Part shown: positions 33,146-42,680 of the stretch, one piece after another
Layout: each line of letters begins with the position of its first letter
How positions within the stretch are numbered: the stretch's first letter is position 1
NCBI GenBank assembly: GCA_030760725.1
Contig: JASWHV010000012.1
Location: 50,809,652-50,873,651, forward strand
Length of the DNA stretch: 64,000 nt
Source of the DNA: Neostapfia colusana
Lineage: Eukaryota > Streptophyta > Magnoliopsida > Poales > Poaceae
Direction of reading: 5' to 3'
The notes under the pieces: generated by a model
Databases searched by the model: none
What the model saw: only the letters and a program-made list of their open reading frames with translations
What the model was told of the DNA's origin: nothing
Program-made: the position numbers and the translations under genes

Positions 33146-35985
33146 TGTAAGGGCCTAAGTTTTTGGCTCATACTCAAGGTGCTCATCACACCACACACAC
33201 ACTTCATTTGAAGAAAGTTGATGAACACATTTGAAGAGCAAGTAACCACCATCAACATGATCATTAGAGAACAAACTCACACAATGCAAAAGTGGCATTT
33301 CCCACATGCATCATATAGGGGCTGGACATATGAAAAACTCCTACACCTTACTAGGAATGTCCATGCCAAGTTCCACCCAAATTCAAAACCTTTTTGAGGT
33401 CCTTTTGGGTATAGCTAGAAAGAGGGTGGTTTGAACACAAATTAAAATACAAACTGTTTTCATCCCATGAATTCAAAAATGGGAGGCATATTCTTACTCA
33501 GCACATTTTTGTGAGCTGACACACCAATTTTCACTCCATTTGGAGTTGATCTTGACATGAGCTAAGTTTAGCAAATTCAAACGTTATTTGAATTACAAAC
33601 TGAATATGTGTTGAAAATTCAGTCAAACCAAACCCAATTTGAATTCTAACCAATTCAAATGGCTCAGGGGTAGATAATCCAAATCACCATGGGCATTGTG
33701 GGGATTACTGTTTACAACAGTAATAGAGAGTTAAGTTCAGAGGTTAAAAAGGAAGTGGGACCCACATGTCAGCCACTTAACAGATTCAACCGACTGAAAC
33801 TCCCTCACTCGGGTCTTCGGGCTTCATCAGAGGGCGCCACCGATGGGGAGCCGCCGCGCCACCAGCTGCTCGCCCACGCGCGAGCCAGGTCGGTGCTGAG
33901 CCCTTCTTAAGGCGCTCCACGCCTCTGCCGAAGCCCCCCTCACTGTTTTTCCCCTCGCAAGAACACTGAGCCGACACTCTGCCCTCCGCTGCTCGGAACT
34001 GATCGGAGAGCCATGATCACAGCCTCTCCACTCCCTCCAAAGCTACGACAAGGTACTAGGGACTTCCCTTCTCCTTCCCCGTTGCTGGAAATTGGCTTAA
34101 CTCGGATGATCTCGACTGTACCGAGAGCTCTTTTCAGTGAACTGAATCCGCCGCACCTCGGGCTCCCGTGGACAGCCCAACCGGGAGGTTGTCACGCTCG
34201 AGCTAAGGCGCCCCAGGACGCGTTAGGGGCCAGCGATGCCCACCCCCGAGCCACAGCCCGAGTGCTTGATCGCCGGTGATGAATTTCCAGTTTTCCTCTT
34301 TCTCGGTACAGACTGAACTTCGGGTGCGGTTCTGTCAAATTCACGCTCTAGGAAGGGTTAGAGTCTCAATCCGTTCCTACACAGACTAGACTTGATGGCG
34401 CACAAGTTGCCTTTGAATCTTTTAGCTTGAGAACCCCTGTACCCGGCGTGTTTCGAAGCTTGCCAACGGCGGATCCTGCGGGCAGCTTCGGGCGCACGGT
34501 GAGACCCACTTTGGAACCTTCCCCGAGCCTTTCCATCGCCATGCCAAGCTTCACGAGCCACCACTGGTGCTGTAGAGCCACTTCGCCAGGCGTTTGGCAG
34601 GCTAGTACGCCGGTACAACGTCACCGGACTCTTCCCGAGCCGCTGCGCCGTCGCGGGCTCGGTTAGAGCTAACGTCGACGAGGGGAAACCGTCCCAACGT
34701 GTTCAGCGCACAAAATTAGGGTCTAGCGGCAAGTCGGAGCTCGGGAGATGACCGGACGAGCGAGTTCGGCGACGCTCCGGCGACCTGGCGGCGCTACAGC
34801 GCGGGAGACGCGAGGTTGAACACGACCAAGCCGGGCCCGCTGCCAGTGGGAGGAAACCGGGTGATCTGATCTTCTGTGGGCACGGATCGACTGTGGCAGC
34901 GTGGGAATAAAACCTGTGGCCCGGTGTGCCCTCGCTTCAGCGCCCGACACGTGTACCGTGGACCCACTAGCAGATTTAAACATTTCCTCGATTTTCAGAT
35001 TTCATTCAAACTTCAAATCCTCATAACTTTTGCTAGGAAACTCCAAATCGAGTGAACCAAATTTTTTTGGATTCAACTCTCTGAGTATTTTCCAGCAAAT
35101 CAAGTTTCACTTCAGAAAAATCCTTATTTCTCCAGAATTAATTCTTCAAAGTTTAAACTGTTTAGAATTTTAACTGGAGAATCCTTTGGAGGAAAATTCT
35201 GAAATTTTGCTGGGATGTTCACCAAAATATCCCTGAACTACCATGGAAATTTTAGATCCATTCGAGCTCATTTGATCCACCTAATGGTGTGGTTAATAAA
35301 ACTGTTCCAGAGAAAATAACAAATGTCCAGAAACATTTTCAGAATTTTTCTGAAATTGTTCAGCTCATATCTTTAGCTAGGGACCTTCAAATTAAGTGAA
35401 ACCAACTCCATTAGAACCCTCTGAAAATCTAGTTTCAGAAAATCATAGCTTGCTCCATGAAAATTCCTAGAACACCCTAAGAGCTCCAATTAAGGTCAAG
35501 TGCATAATTACTTGTGGAGAGCTCAATTGAGCTTTGCTGCAACTAAAACTTGGCCAAGTCTCTGCTTAGGTTGTAACCAAACCACAGTAAGAATTTCAGA
35601 GTCATTGGGTCTGTCTATTGGGACTTACAACCTTCACAAGTTTAACTCCAATCAAATGCATTTAAATTGACACATATACTTTTTACCTCATGTAGTCGCT
35701 AAGGTTGAGGAGGAGCCTGAAGTCTTAGACTTCGTCACTCCGGAAGATCAGCTAGCCTACGACCAAGAGCAGCAAGGCAAGCTCCGGTTTGCATTAACCT
35801 GTTAAATAAATTTTTATTGTTTTGAGAACTTACTTTGAGTACCATTACTTCTTGCATTAGAGTCTTGATTGAAACCCAAATGCATAGCCAAGAAAACCAT
35901 GGGTTGGGGTTAAGATTGAAAACCCCGTTAGCTACTGCAATGCTAAGATATTGTAGGATTCGGTACAAGTTGAGTAGTTGTTTCC
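33146..35985 (+). repeat. B5: plus-strand LTR of a B-like family, 3' truncated
   Basis: Starts TGTAAGGGCC at 33146 inside a 17-bp near-palindrome with the end of B4. It shows the usual order: AT-rich U3, GTGGGACCCACATGTCAG near 33755, GC-rich leader, GTTTAAAC-like tract near 34975 and exon-like segments. It breaks off at about 35985, where sequence switches to an A-type LTR. It is too different from the B2 LTR (58814-62875) to be its partner. The rest (33200-33750, 34980-35690) is AT-rich and shows nothing coding. Confidence 0.7.
34013..35776 (+). CDS. B5 LTR-resident reading frame, first two exons
   Basis: Exon 1 starts with ATG at 34013 and runs 40 nt to a GT donor (CAAG/GTACTAGG) in phase 1. 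Exon 2 is 35696-35776 (81 nt, acceptor ATGTAG, GC donor CAAG/GCAAGC), the same length as in B4, and encodes EEEPEVLDFVTPED. The last exon is missing because the LTR is truncated at 35985. This is the only copy with an in-frame ATG, which gives a short basic-proline start (MITASPLPPKLRQ). Splicing is inferred from site sequence and phase. Confidence 0.42.
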
Positions 35986-37282
35986 CTAGAATTGCATTAT
36001 CTTGTTTCCTTGTAGCTTGGGTTGGGAATTACTTTATCATGTTATTTATTCATATTACTTGTTCTTAGCCATGCTTAGAATGGGATAATTGGGATATGAG
36101 ATCATCAGTTTATTTACCATACTCTTGAATGAGATATTATGAGTTATGTAGAGGTAGGGATCGAGGCAAGTTGGATGATTTGGTTGGTGTTGGGTGCACG
36201 AGACTCGGGTTTGTGTTTAGTACTTGCCTTGATCCTAAGGACCGGTTCATGGAGCATGTAACCTGGCTTTACCGTGCCAACCACATGCTGAGATGGGGCA
36301 GATTGGCCAATTAATTAGGTGTATCCCCGGCGTAGTATGGGTGTGTTGGATGGTGCGGGGAATAGGTGCAGCTGGACTACCATATGAACCGCAAGGCTCA
36401 AGAGGGGGCCACTGCAGCGGGGTTGGAGCCTCTTGTATGCTGTTAGGGGTGAAACCTCAGTGGGCCCAAGCTCGTCAGGAATCCCTTTGTAAAGGCTTCG
36501 TAGTGATCTCCTGGCTACACACATGGGAAGTGTGAATGTGGTTCGTAGCCACTGGCATAATGGAGGTTCTTTTAGTCCACCTGGCAAAGGGGGATGAAAT
36601 CACTACATGTGGATACAGTGGTGCAAACTCTGCAGAGTCAAAACTGTCATGACAGCCGTGCTCACGGTCAAGAGCGGCTTGGACTTATTCATGATTAGAG
36701 GATGATGACTTTGGAAGTTGTGGATGTTAGGCAGGGAGCTTAACATTGGAAATGGTGTTATTGTTATTGGGTTATGATGATGGGATGGGAGATTGGGACT
36801 ATTTCACCTGTGTTGTAAGGTAGGTGCTTAATAAGCTAAGGTGGTAGGCAATAATTGCGTAGTGCTTCTACCCTGAGTTCAACCTCTCCTTGTTCTAGCC
36901 ATGCATGACATAACTTTCCCACACTTGCTGAGTACCATCGGTACTCAACCTTGCATATTTGTTGGTTTATATTGCTGCTCAGGTCAAGAGAATGATGTGG
37001 TGTCTAATGATCAAGACTTTGGACCCGAAGAAGGCTTCAAGATTCATGGAGTCCCCCCGGGCAACGCCTGTGACGGAGCCCACAAGAATAATATTCCGCT
37101 GCTATTATATTTACCTGTTATGAACTTATTATTGTCCATCGAGACATATGCTATGTAAGATTATTCGACACCTGGCTTGTAATAAATGATGCTTCACTAT
37201 TTGTCATCACATGTATGAGAAAATGATCCTGGCATACATGTGATATTCACTCGGTTGTTCTTCGGAGAAACCGGGTGTGACA
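35986..37282 (+). repeat. A2 5' LTR, 5' truncated
   Basis: Matches 55640-56806. It ends GGGTGTGACA. It contains the hairpin TGAGTACC-ATC-GGTACTCA (36929-36947) and the third exon of the LTR-resident frame from 36983; here the usual TAG stop is AAG, so the frame runs on to 37158. Confidence 0.9.
36929..36947 (+). other. A2 5' LTR hairpin
   Basis: Perfect 8-bp stem TGAGTACC/GGTACTCA with loop ATC, 35 nt before the predicted acceptor GCTCAG/GTCAAG. Confidence 0.6.
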
Positions 37283-37286
37283 GAAG

Positions 37287-37299
37287 TGGTATCAGAGCC
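37287..37299 (+). other. A2 primer-binding site
   Basis: TGGTATCAGAGCC, four bases after the LTR; complementary to initiator Met tRNA. Confidence 0.93.
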
Positions 37300-37501
37300 A
37301 AGGTTGCCCGTAGGAACGTGGACCTAGGTAGAAATAGACGTATTTAAGGACCCTATTTTCTTAAAAACTATTTTTACAAAGGCGTGGGTTCAAAAGTGTT
37401 GTTTAATGGGGTCACTTTATTCATCTTACCCAACTTTTATTCAAAATAGGATTTTTGTTTAAAATCTTATCTAACTTAAGTTTAAATGCTTTATGTTTTA
37501 G

Positions 37502-38272
37502 ATGGTTCGCATGATCCATACCGCCCGCAAGTCCACCGGAGGGAGAGTTCCCGTAGTTGCCCTTGCCCTGAGAGAGGAGAACCGTCCGGTGACGTATCTC
37601 TCCTACGGATTGGCAGTAGGAGGCTTATTGCACCGTCTTCGACGTATGCTCCAAGCCGCCGGCAATACGGGCAAGCTAATCATACACTATAGCTCCACCC
37701 GGACCATCCTTGAGAAGCGGGAAGAATGGAGTTCAGAAATGAGGATTATCCATGAAAATCAGCTGCTTAAGATCCACCACTCTCCAGCTTGTCGAGCGAC
37801 ACAGGTCGATGCGGCGAAGGATGTCACCTGGGAGGCAATCACCTGCCAGAGTCACATCTACCGTCGCCACCTGGACAGGACTGAGTACACGTATGTCCTC
37901 CAGCGTGAGAGTGGTACAACGGAGTACAAGTACCCGCCAGTGCAGCAAGGGACTTCCCATGAGCACATGGACTTGTGCTTGGAGGATGCTGTTATGCTCA
38001 GCACTCGACTGCAGGAGTGTCAGCAAGAGCTTCAGGATGTTCATGACACCCTGAAGGAGACTGAGGCGTTGCTTCGAGCCAGCTTGAGGGCGAGAGAAAG
38101 AGGAGATGGGAATGAACTGTGTGTCACCATGAATGACATGTGGACTCCTGACTCCCCTGATCGCCGGGCGAGCAGGCGTCGCCGCACTTCTCCACCAGCA
38201 GCTTCCCCACCCAAAGCGGAGTCAGAGGGCAGCCGCAATAATGAGGAAGATCCCGAGGAGCCAGCTCAGTAA
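37502..38272 (+). CDS. A2 extra ORF between PBS and gag, histone-H3-tail-like N-terminus
   Basis: Intact 256-residue ORF, same length as in A1. It begins MVRMIHTARKSTGGRVP. Against the H3 tail (initiator Met counted), R3, T7 to G14 and P17 are identical and in register, so the R8-K9-S10 modification site is kept, while H3 K4 is Ile and K14 is Arg. A Leu/Gln/Glu-rich probable coiled coil lies at about residues 155-195 (TRLQECQQELQDVHDTLKETEALL). The C-terminus has RRRRTSPPAASPPK and an acidic end. It starts about 200 bp after the PBS and ends about 320 bp before gag. No known domain is recognised beyond the H3-like tail. It may be a chromatin-targeting or assembly accessory; unproven. Confidence 0.82.
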   Translation: MVRMIHTARKSTGGRVPVVALALREENRPVTYLSYGLAVGGLLHRLRRMLQAAGNTGKLIIHYSSTRTILEKREEWSSEMRIIHENQLLKIHHSPACRATQVDAAKDVTWEAITCQSHIYRRHLDRTEYTYVLQRESGTTEYKYPPVQQGTSHEHMDLCLEDAVMLSTRLQECQQELQDVHDTLKETEALLRASLRARERGDGNELCVTMNDMWTPDSPDRRASRRRRTSPPAASPPKAESEGSRNNEEDPEEPAQ

Positions 38273-38590
38273 TACGAGTAGTGTAGAGTCCTTTCCCTTA
38301 GTTTAGCAGATGTCGAGTAGTCGAGTCGTTACCTTAGTTAAGGGTGTGACTATGTTTGGTGTGCGACGTGAGTTGTGGAAGCCAGGGGCAATTGTCCACA
38401 ACTTCGTCTTCAGGATTGTTTTGCTTTGATGTGTGAACCCCTATGAATAAAGAGTGCATTTATTTTGCGTGAGACATGAAACCCTTAGAAAATATAAATC
38501 TAATAAGGTCTCAAAATTTTAAGTTTAAAGCAAGCAAATTGGGAAGTTAATACGTAATGCTTTAAATTGACATTTGGTTGATCATGATAG

Positions 38591-39260
38591 ATGGCCGGAC
38601 GAGGAAAGGGTCGTGCTGCCAACCCCGCCAACAACAACGATGAGGCCGGCAACCCTCATATTTCTGGAGGACAAGACAGGGGTGGTCGCCATGAAGGAGT
38701 TGATCCCATCCACCAAATGCTTGAAAATCAGAATCAGCTCATCCAGAGCCTGACTCAAGTGGTGGCCAACTTGCACCAAGCTCCACCTCCACAAGCTGCA
38801 CCACGCCAACCAAGGTTGAGTGAGTTTCTAGGGACTCAACCTCCAAAGTTTGCAAGTGCTGCTGAACCTCTGGAGGCAGATGATTGGCTAAAGACCATTG
38901 AGAGCAAGATGAGGATCATACAATGCCAGGGGTATGAGAGGGTGCTGTTTGCCTCTCACCAATTGCATGGACCTGCTGCTGATTGGTGGACCGCTTACGT
39001 GGCCGCCCATCATGACCCTGAAAACATCACTTGGGAAGAGTTCAAGCGTAGCTTCCGCAACCACTACATATCAACCTCGACCAGCAGTACAAGGACCCCC
39101 GAACCAACCCCAAGACAACAAAGGTCAGGCACCTAAGGTCGGGGTGCAATTCTTTAACTGTGGTGAAATGGGGCACTACGCCCATAAGTGCCCAAAGAAG
39201 AAGCCCGTGCAGCCGCAACAGCAGAATGTGATGCGAGGACGGGTGAACCACGTGACCATG
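38591..39260 (+). pseudogene. gag: A2 gag, internally deleted
   Basis: Begins MAGRGKG as in A1 and keeps the N-terminal gag domain to about residue 160 (TWEEFKRSFRNHY). Relative to A1 about 480 bp is missing at about 39066-39070, and the join shifts the frame. The downstream part (about 39075-39257, other frame) keeps the Pro/Gln linker and a zinc knuckle whose first Cys is Phe (FFNCGEMGHYAHKC). Element C then interrupts at 39261. The frame could not give a functional capsid protein. Confidence 0.9.
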
Positions 39261-39410
39261 TGTGGCACCCTCATCTCGGGTGTCAGCATATGTTCATGTT
39301 TTATGAAGAAGAAAAACATTTTAAGAAAAGATGGAACAAAGACAAGTATAAAAAAGATAGCCAATAATGCTCTCCGAGAGCACCGAAGGCAACTTCCACG
39401 GCCAGCAGAC

Positions 39411-39968
39411 CACGTGGCGTGTTCGGAGCTCATCCCCGAGACATTTGGGAGAGGTCCTCCGTTAAACTAGCTACGTGGCAGGCTTGAGGGTCACCTTTGC
39501 AATTGAAAAGAGGTCCGACCCTGTGGGACACGTGCTGCCCACGGAGATAGCCTCTGCGGAAGAAGCAAAGGCATTTTTCATAGGACACGTGTCATCCACG
39601 GAGCTAGTCCTCGCGGAAATAAGAGGACCAGTCGCGGGGGATACGCGTCAATCTCGGAGCTCATCTCAGAGAAGTCCGGATCTATCGAACACGTGTCGCC
39701 ACCGGAGCTTATCACCGGAAGGTCCGTCGCAGCTAAACACGTGTCGACCTTGGGGCATGTCCCTGAGGAAAGGAGAGCGGAAAGACCGGCACCCACACGT
39801 GGCGTGTGCGGAGCTCGTCTCCGAAGAAGAGGGAGGTCTCGATCGATTGACACGCGGCACAACTGGAGCTCGTCTCTGCGGATGAGGAGATACCAGGCCC
39901 GGAGGACACGTGGAGCTTCCGGAGCTCATCATCACGGAGGTAACGAGTTCTGAAGCAGCTGTTACGCG
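39411..39968 (+). promoter_or_regulatory. C 5' LTR array of G-box/ABRE-like units
   Basis: Seven perfect CACGTG cores at 39411, 39529, 39586, 39690, 39738, 39796 and 39907, with degenerate units at 39472 (TACGTG), 39643 (ACGCGT), 39851 (CACGCG) and 39963 (ACGCGT). Spacing between neighbours is 47-61 bp, mostly 55-58. A GGAGCTCATC-like motif recurs between them. Such ACGT cores bind bZIP and bHLH factors in plants (abscisic acid, light, stress). The array ends about 140 bp before the TATA box. Confidence 0.75.
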
Positions 39969-40104
39969 TAAGGACACCGGTACGCAACAGAAACCGATCT
40001 AAAATACACAATGGTTACCGAAGATAAGACGTCAGGATCTAACAAAGATCTGAATAAGACTCTTATTCGGGATCCAATCAGATTAGGACTCTTCTCTTCC
40101 CGAT

Positions 40105-40112
40105 TATAAATA
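40105..40112 (+). promoter_or_regulatory. C 5' LTR TATA box
   Basis: TATAAATA in the context CGATTATAAATAGAACCC, about 845 bp into the LTR. The 3' LTR copy is at 48032-48039. Confidence 0.8.
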
Positions 40113-40583
40113 GAACCCAAAACCTCTGGCCGAAACCACGAATTTCTCTTTCAACTCCTGAGCCGATGACTTAGCGCCCTAGCCCTAACTCGCCGAGCAA
40201 AACATCGCCGAAGCGCAACAAGGGAGATCATCGGAGAAGAACCGAGTGGTCTGAGGAGGACCTCGAAGTCAAGAAGAGCGTGAGGTAGGACTTCAATACC
40301 ACCTTATGACATCATGGTGTTCATCTCTTGCATCTGTTCTTCAATTCCTTTCGAACAGAAGCTTTCTCGTGGGCAGATCACCTGATGATCAGTTTGATCT
40401 AAAAACAAGATCATCGCCACGACCACCTTTGATCCAAACACCTCTGTCCATGCAAGCCATGCAAGGGCACACCAATCTAATAAAAATCATAGGATAGCAT
40501 GCATGAGCATCATCGCATCTAGTTTAGGGTTTGTGCATGATATTGATTGCTGTGAATTTTGTATGCACGTGAATCCTACATAG

Positions 40584-41951
40584 CAGAACAAGCTCAGGGA
40601 GCTGTCTACGACGGGCTGCAGCAACAAGGTTTTGAGAATCAAGAACAACCGGAACCGCAAGAACAAGGCAAGTGCTCCTTGACCATGTTGATCCTATGTT
40701 TTGGGTAAAACTATTTTGTTTTGTGAAAAGGTGTGTGTGCTGAGTCAAACATGATGGGAAAACCCTTTTTATAGGAGTTTACTAGTTTTAATTAAACCAT
40801 CCTTGTCGCCTGGGAAGTTTATGAGTCGGGTATGGTTTTTGCTTTATGCTTCGCTGAGTCCATGGGATTGGAAAGCGAGATAGATGTGTCTAGCTAACTG
40901 CATTCGTACTGATAATAAGTAACTGATGAGGTTAATAAACATGGATCGGAGGGAGATCTAGGCAAGCCTGGGTTTGTGAATGAGGTAGCATGAGAGGGTG
41001 GTTTTGCTTGCCGCAGATCTAAGGACCGGTTCATGCATGCACATGCCAGGATAACAGTGCCACCACAAGGCCAAGTATGGGTGCGGCTTAGCTAAGTAAT
41101 TAGGTAAGTTGCTAGAGTGTTATGGACTGTGGAAGGCGCGGGGAATGGGAGTCGAGTGAGGACTGCCCTTGGAACTGTATGGCACAAGAGGGGGCCCGTG
41201 GGTGGGAGAATTGGAGATTCTAGCCTGCCGGTGAAACCTTAGTGAGTCCATACATCTAGTAACCCCTTTGTAAAGGCTATTTTGTGATCTCTTGACCATA
41301 CACCGACGGCTGTGTACTGGTAAAATGGAGGTTCTGCAGTCACCGACGGGTGACGAAATCACAAACTTGTGGGTAAAGAGGTGCAAACTCTGCAAAGTTA
41401 TTAAAACTATCATGATAGCCGAGCTTACGGTCACGAGCACCTGGCTAAACTACCATGATTAGATGGGATGGTTACTGGAATGGTTATTGGGAAGGTTCTT
41501 GGTTATGGTTATTGGTTATGGTTTGGTTTGGGACTGTTGAGTCCGGGAGGTAAGATGGTTGTATGACTGATGAGTCATATGAGATTGGTCTCGGTGCGAG
41601 ACGAGTTTGTTTTATGAGGTGAGATGGAAGCGAATACGAGGAGGTATTCGTAAGTATGAATAAAATTAGATTGGTTAATGTTCGGATGGTACGCGGGAAG
41701 TGATGGAGGTATGTTAGTAATTTAATACATGTTGGGATTACTTTTAAACTTAAGTGGTTGTTTATCATGATTTTACAGAACTGCTTTTCTACAAATAAAC
41801 CTTTTATGCCTACCTTGTTTATGAGCTGCATATCATGTGTTTTTTCCGCACTTGCTGAGTACATCATTGTACTCAAACTTGCATTATTGTTTCTTCATCA
41901 ACAGCAAGAGAAGACTACTATGAAGACCGAGTAGAGCATTATGGCGTGTGA
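40584..41951 (+). CDS. C LTR-resident reading frame, last two exons
   Basis: Exon 40584-40667 (84 nt, acceptor CTACATAG, GC donor CAAG/GCAAGT) and exon 41905-41951 (47 nt, acceptor CAACAG, ending TGA). They join in phase 1. The peptide is Gln/Glu-rich (GFENQEQPEPQEQ) and ends REDYYEDRVEHYGV. A preceding exon probably ends near 40284 (GTGAG/GTAGGA), but its frame is interrupted by stops, so the start is unresolved. The 3' LTR carries the same exons, with the same sequence in the GC-donor region. Position, phase and acidic character match families A and B. Confidence 0.4.
41856..41875 (+). other. C LTR hairpin before predicted splice acceptor
   Basis: TGAGTACA-TCAT-TGTACTCA, a perfect 8-bp stem 29 nt before CAACAG/CAAG. 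Relative to family A, the loop-closing C-G pair is A-T, a compensatory change. Confidence 0.6.
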
Positions 41952-42253
41952 TCTGTTCTCAACCTTGCCTGTGGAGGGAGTATAGATGGAGCCACTTCTG
42001 CTTAGTTTTGCTTCCGCATTAGTTTTTGCTTCCGCATTTAAATAAAGATTTCCGCTGCGTAGAAATAAAGACTTCCGCTGTGAGCATGAGTCCAAGACTC
42101 ATGTGGTGTTGTAATAAACTCTGTTATTCGTGGTAATATATAATCTGAATTCAGTTTGTGGAAAGTATGTGTATGTGTGATGAACATCCTGGGCACACAT
42201 ATGCATTAGTTCTCGGTTCCGTGGCTTTCCACAGAATTGAGGGCGTCACAGAT

Positions 42254-42266
42254 TGGTATCAGAGCC
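42254..42266 (+). other. C primer-binding site
   Basis: TGGTATCAGAGCC three bases after the LTR; initiator Met tRNA type. Confidence 0.93.
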
Positions 42267-42680
42267 ACGGGTTGACAGTAGGTTACACGCCTAGATAGAA
42301 ACCTTAGATTGATATTAGAATCACGGGTTAACAGCAAGTTATACCCCTAAATAGAAGCTACACGGACCAAAGGAAGCATCCTTGGATGAATAGCTTAGAT
42401 TGGCCTTGAAACCACCTTGACATAGGAAACCATCCTTGAATAGGAGTTGAGTGGGCCCTTGTGATGATTATTTGTGAATATGTGCTTAGTGTGAGTGGTG
42501 GGACGTCTCAAAAATGTTGTCCATATCCACACATAAGAAGAAGGAGATGTGAGATGTTTCGGCACTTGCTCACATCATCATAAGGGCTAATATATATAGT
42601 CCAAACTCACCTTGATGCATATAGTTGAAAGGACCTACCTAACCTTCTAACCTTCTATTCTATTTCGTTCTCTCTCACAG

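Larger units (their letters stand above)
39261..42250 (+). repeat. C 5' LTR
   Basis: 2990 bp, TGTGGCACCC to GGCGTCACA. U3 with an ACGTG-unit array (39411-39968), TATA box at 40105, then about 2.1 kb of leader with the LTR-resident exons (40584-40667, 41905-41951) and a hairpin. AATAAA occurs at about 42112. The rest (40750-41840) shows nothing coding. Confidence 0.94.
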
